This document shows positions 1 to 5,520 of a stretch of 5,520 nt of DNA, one piece after another. Source of the DNA: an uncultured Lachnospiraceae bacterium (lineage in GTDB: Bacteria; Bacillota_A; Clostridia; Lachnospirales; Lachnospiraceae); contig CAMKAA010000077.1 in assembly GCA_946410365.1 (NCBI GenBank), positions 1-5,520 of the forward strand, written 5' to 3'. Under the pieces are notes generated by a model that was not told where the DNA came from, did no database searches, and worked only from the letters and a program-made list of their open reading frames with translations. How positions within the stretch are numbered: position 1 is the first letter of the stretch; every line of letters begins with the position of its first letter. The position numbers and the translations under genes were made by a program.

Positions 1-626
1 GATATCTTCTCCTTCTTCTCGAAGCGCGCTCTGTTGCCGGCGTCACTTGCGCCGGACAGCACGAAGAAAAGCGCGTAAAGCGGAGCTGTCCATTTGGAGG
101 AGCGGTCCATGATATCCACGGAGTACTCGCTGAAATTGCAAAATACTGTTCCCAGCATCATGCAGACCAGAAGCGGGGAAAACCCGATCTTCACACCTCC
201 TCCGAGCTCGAACTCTCTCGATGCCATCGCGATCGTCATGATCACAAAAGAAATTGTCAGGGACAGGCGGTTGGAGTTGGAGAAGAACAATTTCTCCAGA
301 ACCGTCAGGAGCGTTCCCATGATCGCGCCAAGGATCAGTGAGAACACGATCTCCAGCAGCGGATCAATGATTACGGAAACAATGTCCAGAGTGCCGCCGG
401 CTATAGCCTGCGCTATGCCAAAAGAGACCGAGAACACGACCAGTCCGACTGCGTCGTCCAGCGCAACGATCGGAAGCAGAAGATCCGTCACCGGGCCCTT
501 TGCCTTATACTGTCTGACTACCATCAACGTCGCTGCGGGGGCTGTCGCTGAAGCGATCGCTCCCAGCGAGATCGCGACAGGTAAAGGAAGTACTTCCAGT
601 CCCAGCAGGAAATGCAGCCCTAAGAC
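1..626 (-). pseudogene. Cation:proton antiporter (CPA/Kef type), N-terminus missing, runs off left edge
   Basis: The minus-strand frame from about 626 to 1 is open (about 208 codons) and encodes a membrane antiporter fragment that would exchange Na+ or K+ for H+. Reading 5' to 3', it shows a helix with GAIASATAPAATLMVV, then RQYKAKGPVT, then LLPIVALDDAVGLVVFSV, whose Asp pair is typical of the ion-binding region in this superfamily. Further hydrophobic helices follow, including GFSPLLVCMMLGTVFCN and KWTAPLYALFFVLSGA. Full-length members are about 390-400 residues and have several more N-terminal helices before GAIASATAP; these are absent. Family-like sequence begins about at HFLLGLEVLPLPV, within a few codons of the permease stop at 620-622, and no ATG, or start with an RBS, lies near there. 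The first in-frame ATG is at 522-524, already inside the conserved core. The last 14 or so codons (GNRARFEKKEKI) are charged where a helix would be expected. I infer a truncated, probably non-functional gene; the 3' end is unseen. Confidence 0.75.
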
Positions 627-2650
627 ACGATCCTGTAATATGCATTCGACGTAAGTCTGTAGATGACTGCATAAAGCGTTCCGCAGATCAAAACACAGAC
701 CCCCGCACTTATCATCAGGCGCGGCATGTCGAACAGCCCGAACAGCATCAGAAGCTTATTGACGATCGGCAGCACAACTGCCAGATGGATGCAAGCGAAG
801 ATGATCGGGATCGCAAACACTGTGAGCATTTGAGAGTCGATGCTTTTCCGTATTTCTTCCCTGGTCATGCCCACCTTCTGCATGATCCCGAACCTCGCCT
901 GATCTTCGAAGCCCTCCGACACCTGCTTATAGTACATGATCACCACACAGGAGACCAGGAAAATGATGCTCAGCATGATACCGAGGAAGAACAGGCCGCC
1001 GAAGGTGCCCACGAAGTCGCCGCGCTCTGCCTCGTGGCTTTCGCAATACATGTTTGAGAACCCCAGACCTTCCAATTCACTGCGGATGGTCCTGTCCAAT
1101 GTTTCTGCAAGTTCTATTTGGCCGGACTCGTCGAGGCCGGTGTCGAATCTGCAGTCCCAGAACCACGCCAGCATTGGTTCTCCGTCATAGTCCGTATACT
1201 TGACGTAATTTTTTGCAATGTTGTTCGCGTCGTTTACGATCATATAGATTCCCGGGGAAGCTGATACTACTGCAGCGGGATCTATTTCCCCTATGCTGTC
1301 ATCGATCCTTTTCGTGACTTTGAAAGGGACATCACCAATCGTTATCACTTCGCCGATTGGAATCTTCTTGGCGGTACCGACCAGAGCCTCTCCCGGAGCC
1401 ACGGTCTCGTTATAGCCGAACACCCTGTTGTATACATCAACATCTATGAAGATGATCTGCGCGACTTTATCATAGTTGACGAACGCAAGATTGCTCTTGG
1501 AATTGAGCGTAATATCGAGCTTACTGTTGTCAAAATACCCGCTGACAGACCACTGATAATAAGTCTTATTGTTCGTCACGACTGCGCCGTGTTCCTTTGC
1601 AACGGACTTCAGGTCCTCATCCAGTTTTTTACCGAGCTGTTCAAGATCTTCATCATACCCGTATTTGCAGGCAAAGGCTCCGATCTCATTAGGATAGCGC
1701 ACGTTCAGGCATTGGTCCGCCCCTGTATAAAGGGCCGAAGTCGACGACATCATGACCAGGATCATCGTCAGCAGTATGCAGATCGACGCGAGCCCTGCTC
1801 CGTTTCTCTTCATCCTGTATGCCATCGATGAAACCGAGACAAAATGGTTCGTTTGGTAGTAATAATTCTTATTCTTCTGCAGCATCCTGCACAGGATCAC
1901 CGAGCCGGCGATCAGAAGCAGATACGTGCCGATCATGATCAGGACCACGGCTGCAAAGAACCACATGAGCGCCGCCATCGGCTGTTCGATCCTGAGCGCA
2001 ATGTAATAACCTGCTCCGAGAAAGACAATTCCAAGGCATCCGACAGCCCAATTCGATCTGGGAGGCTTTTCTCCTGCTCTGTCTGCCGTCACAAGCTCGA
2101 TAGGACTCGCAAGACCGATCTGCCTGATCGAATTGAGGAATATCAGCACAAAGATACCGGTGTACGTAGCGATCGTCATCATCACTGAACCGACAGGGAC
2201 TGAAAAAGTATACCTCACCGGTACTTCGATCATCTTCGTAAATCCCAATTCCGCCAGTTTGGAAAGGCCGATCCCTGCGGCCAGACCTCCGGCCAGCGCA
2301 ACCGACCATGTAATGACCGTCTCGTGAATAAGGACCCTTCCCAGGTTGAATCTGTTCATGCCGAGTATGCTGTAGAGTCCGAATTCCTTCTTTCTCCCTT
2401 TTATAAGTGTTGACTGCGTATAGAGAAGAAAGATCGTCCCGAACAGCGCCATGATGTATGTACCCATCTGCATCATATCCGATGCAGTGTGACCGCCCGG
2501 CATTCCATCCATGATCCCTGAGTTCCCGAGGAAGTGGAGAATGTAATATACTGCGACCATCATAATGCATGTCACAAGATAAGGCACATACAGCCTTCCG
2601 TTCTTCTTCATTCCCGATACAGCGAGACTCATATAAAAGCCTGCCTTCAC
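620..2650 (-). CDS. BceB-like ABC transporter permease (FtsX/MacB family)
   Basis: This 676-residue protein is the membrane subunit of a Bce-type peptide resistance and sensing transporter; it would pair with the ATPase encoded just upstream. Its N-terminus (KAGFYMSLAVSGMKKNGRLYVPYL) is characteristic of clostridial members. Hydropathy read by eye gives ten membrane segments near residues 22-42, 60-80, 108-130, 150-172, 200-218, 227-250, 286-306, 548-574, 608-628 and 646-665. Between segments 7 and 8 lies an extracellular domain of about 240 residues, the BceB hallmark held responsible for peptide recognition. The C-terminus, YRLTSNAYYRIVS, is family-like, so the protein looks complete despite the odd downstream junction. 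The start is GTG at 2650, overlapping the ATPase stop as GTGA, with GGAGGT at 2659-2664 eight bases upstream; the ATG at 2632 lacks such a site. The substrate cannot be named; known relatives act on bacitracin, nisin-like lantibiotics or other cell-wall-targeting peptides. Confidence 0.93.
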   Translation of the reverse strand: MKAGFYMSLAVSGMKKNGRLYVPYLVTCIMMVAVYYILHFLGNSGIMDGMPGGHTASDMMQMGTYIMALFGTIFLLYTQSTLIKGRKKEFGLYSILGMNRFNLGRVLIHETVITWSVALAGGLAAGIGLSKLAELGFTKMIEVPVRYTFSVPVGSVMMTIATYTGIFVLIFLNSIRQIGLASPIELVTADRAGEKPPRSNWAVGCLGIVFLGAGYYIALRIEQPMAALMWFFAAVVLIMIGTYLLLIAGSVILCRMLQKNKNYYYQTNHFVSVSSMAYRMKRNGAGLASICILLTMILVMMSSTSALYTGADQCLNVRYPNEIGAFACKYGYDEDLEQLGKKLDEDLKSVAKEHGAVVTNNKTYYQWSVSGYFDNSKLDITLNSKSNLAFVNYDKVAQIIFIDVDVYNRVFGYNETVAPGEALVGTAKKIPIGEVITIGDVPFKVTKRIDDSIGEIDPAAVVSASPGIYMIVNDANNIAKNYVKYTDYDGEPMLAWFWDCRFDTGLDESGQIELAETLDRTIRSELEGLGFSNMYCESHEAERGDFVGTFGGLFFLGIMLSIIFLVSCVVIMYYKQVSEGFEDQARFGIMQKVGMTREEIRKSIDSQMLTVFAIPIIFACIHLAVVLPIVNKLLMLFGLFDMPRLMISAGVCVLICGTLYAVIYRLTSNAYYRIVS

Positions 2651-3411
2651 CGTCTCTCACCTCCCTGCGCCAGAAGCGTAAGCGTATCGCTGATCTTCTG
2701 ATACATCTGCTGATCCGTCGCTTCCCCCTTGTAGATCTGATGGAAAACTACGCCGTCCCTGATGAACATCACCCGCGACGCCCTGCTTGCCGCCTTGGCG
2801 GAATGTGTGACCATGAGAATAGTGTGGCCCATATGATTTACCTTCGCGAAAAGGTCAAGCAGTTCGTCTGATGATTTGGAGTCAAGGGCTCCGGTAGGCT
2901 CATCCGCCAATATGATGCGGGGATCCGTGATCAGCGCTCTCGCAACTGCCGCCCTTTGCTTTTGTCCGCCGGATACTTCGTAGGGGTACTTCTTGAGCAG
3001 TTCACTGATGCCCAGCGGAGCCGCCAGCGCATCAAGGCGTCTCTGCATTTCTGACGGCTTCATTCCGGACAGGACGAGCGGAAGATAGATGTTGTCTTCA
3101 AGTGTAAACGTATCAAGCAGGTTAAAATCCTGAAACACGAACCCCAGATTTTCACGGCGGAATCTCGCGATCTCGCTGTCCTTTACAGAATTGAGCTTCA
3201 TTCCATCAAGTGTGACCGTGCCTTCCGTAGATTTATCCAGCGCAGCTATGATGTTGAGCAGGGTAGTCTTGCCGCTGCCCGATTCTCCCATGATCGCGAC
3301 GTACTCGCCCTTTTCGACTGAGAAATTGACGTTTTTCAGCGCTTCTACAACTGCGCCTCCAAAGCGCGTCTTATAGATCTTCCTGATTCCCTTCGCTTCA
3401 AGCAGACTCAT
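2647..3411 (-). CDS. BceA-like ABC transporter ATP-binding protein
   Basis: A 254-residue cytoplasmic ATPase of the MacB/BceA/LolD-like class that would energise the adjacent permease. Visible motifs are Walker A GESGSGKTT (residues 42-50), Q-loop Gln94 in FVFQDFNLLD, signature VSGGQKQR (146-153), Walker B IILADEP with catalytic Glu171, D-loop GALDSKS (174-180) and H-loop His203 in VTHSAKAA. All catalytic residues are intact and the length is normal for the class. I chose ATG 3411 (MSLLEAKGIRKIYKT), which matches the usual N-terminus and follows AGGAGG at 3423-3428 with an 11-base spacer. An in-frame ATG at 3477 would add 22 hydrophobic residues, but it lies inside the hairpin and promoter region. 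The stop overlaps the permease GTG, so the two genes are translationally coupled. The gene is separated from the kinase by 147 bp carrying a likely BceR-type operator, which suggests it has its own inducible promoter. Confidence 0.95.
   Translation of the reverse strand: MSLLEAKGIRKIYKTRFGGAVVEALKNVNFSVEKGEYVAIMGESGSGKTTLLNIIAALDKSTEGTVTLDGMKLNSVKDSEIARFRRENLGFVFQDFNLLDTFTLEDNIYLPLVLSGMKPSEMQRRLDALAAPLGISELLKKYPYEVSGGQKQRAAVARALITDPRIILADEPTGALDSKSSDELLDLFAKVNHMGHTILMVTHSAKAASRASRVMFIRDGVVFHQIYKGEATDQQMYQKISDTLTLLAQGGERR
2659..2664 (-). promoter_or_regulatory. Ribosome binding site deciding the permease GTG start
   Basis: GGAGGT on the minus strand lies inside the end of the ATPase gene, eight bases before the GTG at 2650. 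It supports GTG as the start over the in-frame ATG at 2632. Confidence 0.8.
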
Positions 3412-3422
3412 TGCTGTTATGA

Positions 3423-3428
3423 CCTCCT
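3423..3428 (-). promoter_or_regulatory. Ribosome binding site deciding the ATPase start
   Basis: A perfect AGGAGG on the minus strand precedes ATG 3411 by 11 bases, somewhat long but acceptable. It lies downstream of the alternative ATG at 3477, so it supports the shorter 254-residue protein. Confidence 0.8.
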
Positions 3429-3447
3429 GTTTTGAACTGATAAACAC

Positions 3448-3476
3448 AGTATAAAAACAGAAGCAGATCCATTCCA
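3448..3476 (-). promoter_or_regulatory. Candidate transporter promoter (-10 TATACT, poor -35)
   Basis: On the minus strand TATACT at 3448-3453 is a good -10 box. The hexamer 17 bases upstream (TGGAAT, 3471-3476) matches TTGACA at only three positions, as is common for promoters that need an activator. It lies about 20 bp downstream of the BceR-type site and would give a short leader before the RBS at 3423-3428. This is a by-eye call; no transcription start is shown by the sequence alone. Confidence 0.45.
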
Positions 3477-3488
3477 TTGAATCTGCTT
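3453..3488 (-). terminator. Hairpin with T-run between kinase and ATPase genes (weak terminator or attenuator)
   Basis: Minus-strand AAGCAGAT (3488-3481) and ATCTGCTT (3468-3461) are perfect 8-bp inverted arms around a 12-base loop. They are followed after three bases by a run of five T (3457-3453). The arrangement looks like an intrinsic terminator for transcripts coming from the regulator and kinase genes, but the stem has only three GC pairs and the T-run is short, so it may be leaky. The T-run runs straight into the candidate -10 box, so the dyad could instead act as a DNA site at the transporter promoter. Confidence 0.45.
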
Positions 3489-3497
3489 ACATACTTC

Positions 3498-3511
3498 TTA
3501 CAATCATGTCA
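3498..3511 (-). promoter_or_regulatory. BceR-type response regulator binding site
   Basis: The minus strand reads TGACA-TGAT-TGTAA, an exact fit to TNACA-N4-TGTAA, the inverted repeat I recall as the binding motif of BceR-like regulators in Firmicutes. It lies 86 bp upstream of the ATPase start and about 20 bp upstream of the weak -35, where an activator would sit. A further TGTAAG copy follows 11 bp downstream (TGTAA at 3487-3491), one helical turn away, and could be an extra half-site. I infer that the adjacent response regulator activates the ATPase-permease operon from here. Confidence 0.7.
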
Positions 3512-3559
3512 CATTTGCGGCGGCGTATCCTTGTTCATTTGCGGCGGCGTATCCTCGTT
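3512..3559 (-). repeat. 24-bp tandem direct repeat, two copies, 23/24 identical
   Basis: The units at 3536-3559 and 3512-3535 differ only at 3556 versus 3532. The first copy begins on the last base of the kinase stop codon, and the second ends directly against the BceR-type site. Because 24 is a multiple of three, one frame stays open and encodes NEDTPPQM then NKDTPPQM followed by TGA. This frame is shifted -1 relative to the kinase. It most likely arose by slippage or local duplication; a coding role is not shown. Confidence 0.9.
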
Positions 3560-4521
3560 CACTCCACGCCAAGATCATGCTTTCTCAGATCCAGTCTGAC
3601 CGTAGTTCCTTCTCCCGGAACAGATTCGACGCTGATTCCGTGCCCGAGATTATCCGCGATCCTCTTACACAGGTAAAGGCCTATCCCGCTTGCTCTCTTG
3701 TCCTCGCGTCCGTTGAACCCGGTATATCCGTTTTCAAATATACGCGGCAGGTCTTCAGCGCATATGCCGATGCCGGTATCCCTGATGCACAGAACACCTG
3801 TCTCATCCATGTATATTTTGACACCGCCCTCCGACGTGTACTTTACAGCATTGGAGATGATCTGTTCTATGACAAAAGACAGCCATTTCTCATCTGTCAG
3901 GACAGTATACCCGGTCGGGGCGTAGTCAAGAGACAGCTTTTTAAGGATGAACTCTCTTGCGAACTTGCGGACCGCCGGCTTTATGATCTCATCAAGATCA
4001 TACTCTCTGATCAGATAGTCTGTATCGTCCGAATCCAGCCTGAGGTATGTGAGGACCATTTCAACATACTCTTCGATCCTGTTCAGGTCTCCGCTGAGTC
4101 TCCGGGCTGTTTCCGTGTCCTCAGACTGCAGCGTCAGCCGCATCGCCGCAATAGGAGTCTTGATCTGGTGCGCCCATATAGTATAGTACTCCACCATATC
4201 GCTGAACTTTTCCGTTGCTCGCCTCGCTGATCGTTCTGCTTCATCTTCAAGGTCTGCGATGATCTTCTGATAATCTGACTCGATCTGATCCGCCGGGACC
4301 GGTCTCTCATTCCGGATCAGCTTGTTGTGGCGCATGCAGTATGCCCCAAAATCAAAGGCTGCAGCAATTACGCATACCAGTAAGCTGAGCGTCAGCGGAT
4401 ACAGGGTCACGATCACCGGCATATCGAACAGCAGATAAGAAGCCGAAAAAATACAGATGACAGCAATGCATACCGCGATTGCTTTGATTCGTGATCTCAG
4501 ATAACTGTTAAACAGCGACAT
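3559..4521 (-). CDS. BceS-like intramembrane-sensing histidine kinase
   Basis: A 320-residue sensor kinase that would phosphorylate the regulator encoded just upstream. Two N-terminal membrane helices (about residues 13-32 and 37-60) are joined by only a few residues, so no extracellular sensor domain exists; this is the hallmark of BceS-type kinases that take their signal from the partner BceAB transporter. The H-box is YYTIWAHQIKTPIAAMRL with phospho-accepting His118. The ATPase domain has an N-box EQIISNAVKYT with Asn224, a G1 box DTGIGI (248-253), an F-box region near RIFENGYTGF and a G2 box ASGIGLYL (277-284). Everything needed for activity is present and the length is normal for the family. 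The start ATG overlaps the regulator stop (TGATG) and follows GGAGG at 4529-4533 with seven bases of spacing, which implies coupled translation. Its own stop runs into the 24-bp tandem repeat. Confidence 0.95.
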   Translation of the reverse strand: MSLFNSYLRSRIKAIAVCIAVICIFSASYLLFDMPVIVTLYPLTLSLLVCVIAAAFDFGAYCMRHNKLIRNERPVPADQIESDYQKIIADLEDEAERSARRATEKFSDMVEYYTIWAHQIKTPIAAMRLTLQSEDTETARRLSGDLNRIEEYVEMVLTYLRLDSDDTDYLIREYDLDEIIKPAVRKFAREFILKKLSLDYAPTGYTVLTDEKWLSFVIEQIISNAVKYTSEGGVKIYMDETGVLCIRDTGIGICAEDLPRIFENGYTGFNGREDKRASGIGLYLCKRIADNLGHGISVESVPGEGTTVRLDLRKHDLGVE

Positions 4522-5204
4522 CAGTCTGCCTCCAGAATGTACCCTACGCCGAATCTGGTCTTGATCAGATCCCTGATCCCGGCTTCTTTCAGGGTCTTTC
4601 GCAGCCTGCCGATATTGACCGTAAGAGTGTTCTCATCGACAAAGGCGTCTGTTTCCCACAGAGCCTCCATCAGCTTCTCCCTGCTCACGACTTTGTTTTT
4701 ATTCTGCATAAGTGTCAGCAGGATCCTGTACTCATTTCTGGAAAGAGGGATCTTTTCGCCGTTATAAACGAGAGTGTTCTCATCCGTATTCAGAACGGCT
4801 CCTGCCGCCTGCAGCGTAAATGGATCATGACTGTAATCATATGCCCTTCGAAGCAATGCCTGAACCTTTGCGACAAGCACGCTCTGATCAAACGGCTTCG
4901 GAATAAAGTCGTCCGCGCCCATATTCATGGCCATGATCATATTCATATTGTCTGCTGCGGAAGAAATAAATAAGATCGGAACAGAGCTGTTCTTACGGAT
5001 CTCGGTGCACCAGTGGTAGCCGCTCATATACGGAAGCGTGATATCCATGATGACCAGATGCGGTTCATATCCTCTGATCTCTTCCATGACATGTCGGAAG
5101 TCCCTGATCTGACAGGCTTCCATGCCCCATCTTGCCAGGCATTCGCAAATGCCGTCCGCTATTCCTTTGTCATCTTCAACTACGATTATTCTATACATAG
5201 GCAT
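4521..5204 (-). CDS. BceR-like OmpR-family response regulator
   Basis: A two-domain transcription regulator of about 227 residues. The receiver domain (about 1-120) shows the acidic pocket EDD (10-12), phospho-acceptor Asp54 in LVIMDITLPYMSGYHW, the switch serines in FISSAADN and Lys103 in PKPFD. The stretch GYHWCTEIRK...SSAADNMNMIMAMNMGADDF is typical of BceR/GraR-type regulators that pair with intramembrane-sensing kinases. A C-terminal winged-helix DNA-binding domain (about 130-225) includes LSRNEYRILLTLM, ALWETDAFVDENTLTVNIGRLRKTL and RFGVGYIL. Two ATGs compete: 5204 (MPMYRII) and 5198 (MYRIIVVEDD). The only SD-like bases, GGAA at 5207-5210, sit eight bases before 5198 but almost touch 5204, and family members normally start MYRI, so 5198 is the better start. 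The stop overlaps the kinase start. Its likely target is the TGACA-N4-TGTAA site upstream of the ATPase gene. Confidence 0.95.
   Translation of the reverse strand: MPMYRIIVVEDDKGIADGICECLARWGMEACQIRDFRHVMEEIRGYEPHLVIMDITLPYMSGYHWCTEIRKNSSVPILFISSAADNMNMIMAMNMGADDFIPKPFDQSVLVAKVQALLRRAYDYSHDPFTLQAAGAVLNTDENTLVYNGEKIPLSRNEYRILLTLMQNKNKVVSREKLMEALWETDAFVDENTLTVNIGRLRKTLKEAGIRDLIKTRFGVGYILEAD
4529..4533 (-). promoter_or_regulatory. Ribosome binding site of the histidine kinase
   Basis: GGAGG on the minus strand, inside the last codons of the regulator gene, seven bases before the kinase ATG at 4521. Confidence 0.75.
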
Positions 5205-5228
5205 ATTTCCAATTGAAAGCCAAAAGTA

Positions 5229-5520
5229 TCAAAGAGTTATGTAACCTCTCCATCCGCGCACAGAATAATATGAATCTGCACCATTATGAAACGTAAACAC
5301 AGCGTCATATCGGCGCTCGCAGAACAAGGCTCCTCCCTTGCTGCGGATTTCATCCGGAGTAGCTATCCAGCTTGACGTTTTGAGGTCAAATGGTCCAAGT
5401 TCCTGCAATCGCCTGTAAAGCTCTTCAGTCAATAAGGATACACCCATCTCCTTAGCTTGATGTACGGCACTGCCCTTCGGAGGGTTCTTTTTGCGTTTTT
5501 GTAAAGCTTCATCGTCATAG
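5229..5520 (-). CDS. DUF4256-type protein of unknown function, C-terminal part (5' end outside window)
   Basis: The frame is open from the right edge to a TGA at 5229-5231, giving about 96 codons of the C-terminus. It reads YDDEALQKRKKNPPKGSA, then LLTEELYRRLQELGPFDLKTSSWI, then GGALFCERRYDAVFTFHNGADSYYSVRGWRGYITL. This pattern (ELGPFDLKTSSW, GGALFC-RRY, HNGA-SYY--RG-RG) is the one I recall for DUF4256 proteins, which are about 180-190 residues long; no function is known to me. The ATG at 5447 is internal because conserved-looking codons continue upstream of it. The gene points the same way as the regulator and ends only 24-30 bases before it, so read-through is possible. No terminator and no convincing promoter are visible in that gap. 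Confidence 0.8.
   Translation of the reverse strand, partial: YDDEALQKRKKNPPKGSAVHQAKEMGVSLLTEELYRRLQELGPFDLKTSSWIATPDEIRSKGGALFCERRYDAVFTFHNGADSYYSVRGWRGYITL

Noticed and set aside
94..654. Plus-strand open frame of 186 codons
   Set aside because: It lies opposite the antiporter fragment, whose minus-strand translation shows clear family motifs. The plus-strand product has low-complexity Ser/Thr-rich composition and no recognisable domain.
620..660. Translational fusion or frameshift joining permease and antiporter into one protein
   Set aside because: The permease ends with a normal family C-terminus before its TAG, and the antiporter is in a different frame with no slippery sequence seen, so a designed fusion is unlikely.
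1869..2660. Minus-strand open frame of 263 codons in another frame of the permease gene
   Set aside because: It overlaps the N-terminal half of the well-supported permease. Its Arg/His/Cys-rich composition is typical of a shifted frame, and it has no RBS of its own that is not explained by the permease.
3577..4230. Plus-strand open frame of 217 codons
   Set aside because: It is antisense to the histidine kinase, which has all its catalytic motifs; the product resembles no family I know.
5205..5330. Promoter for the regulator and kinase genes
   Set aside because: I looked for -35/-10 pairs on the minus strand (for example GATACT near the DUF4256 stop), but the matching -35 positions are poor, and the single TTACA half-site has no partner. 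Not supportable by eye.
5229..5447. A separate 72-residue protein starting at ATG 5447
   Set aside because: The frame stays open with family-like residues to the window edge, so this ATG is internal to a longer DUF4256-type gene.

Overview
The window reads almost entirely on the minus strand and suggests a low-to-mid GC Firmicute, most likely a member of the Clostridia (Lachnospiraceae or Eubacteriales type). This rests on strong GGAGG ribosome binding sites, the short intramembrane-sensing histidine kinase, and a BceAB-type transporter whose permease has the N-terminus usual in clostridia. The assignment comes from family knowledge, not from a database search.

In transcription order (right to left), the layout is as follows. 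At 5520-5229 is the C-terminal part of a DUF4256-type protein of unknown function, cut by the window edge. At 5204/5198-4521 is an OmpR-type response regulator, whose stop overlaps the start of a BceS-like histidine kinase (4521-3559). A 147-bp intergenic region (3558-3412) holds a 24-bp tandem duplication, a BceR-type operator, a hairpin with a T-run, a possible -10 box and a strong RBS. Then come an ABC ATPase (3411-2647) and, overlapping it by GTGA, a 676-residue FtsX/MacB-like permease (2650-620). After the permease stop, with no visible intergenic space, lies an N-terminally missing cation:proton antiporter of the CPA/Kef type (about 626-1), which runs off the left edge.

The four central genes form a complete Bce-type antimicrobial-peptide sensing and detoxification module. 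In known members the BceAB-type transporter both senses and removes a cell-wall-active peptide or frees its lipid target. It signals to the kinase, which has no extracellular sensor domain of its own, and the phosphorylated regulator activates transcription of the transporter genes. The operator-like site TGACA-N4-TGTAA just upstream of the ATPase gene fits this feedback circuit.

The module itself is a known type. The less ordinary points are the sharp junction between the permease stop and a beheaded antiporter, the tandem repeat abutting the operator, and the overlap of a terminator-like hairpin with the likely transporter promoter. I found no RNA genes, CRISPR arrays, insertion sequences or origins. 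No gene-free stretch is longer than 147 bp.
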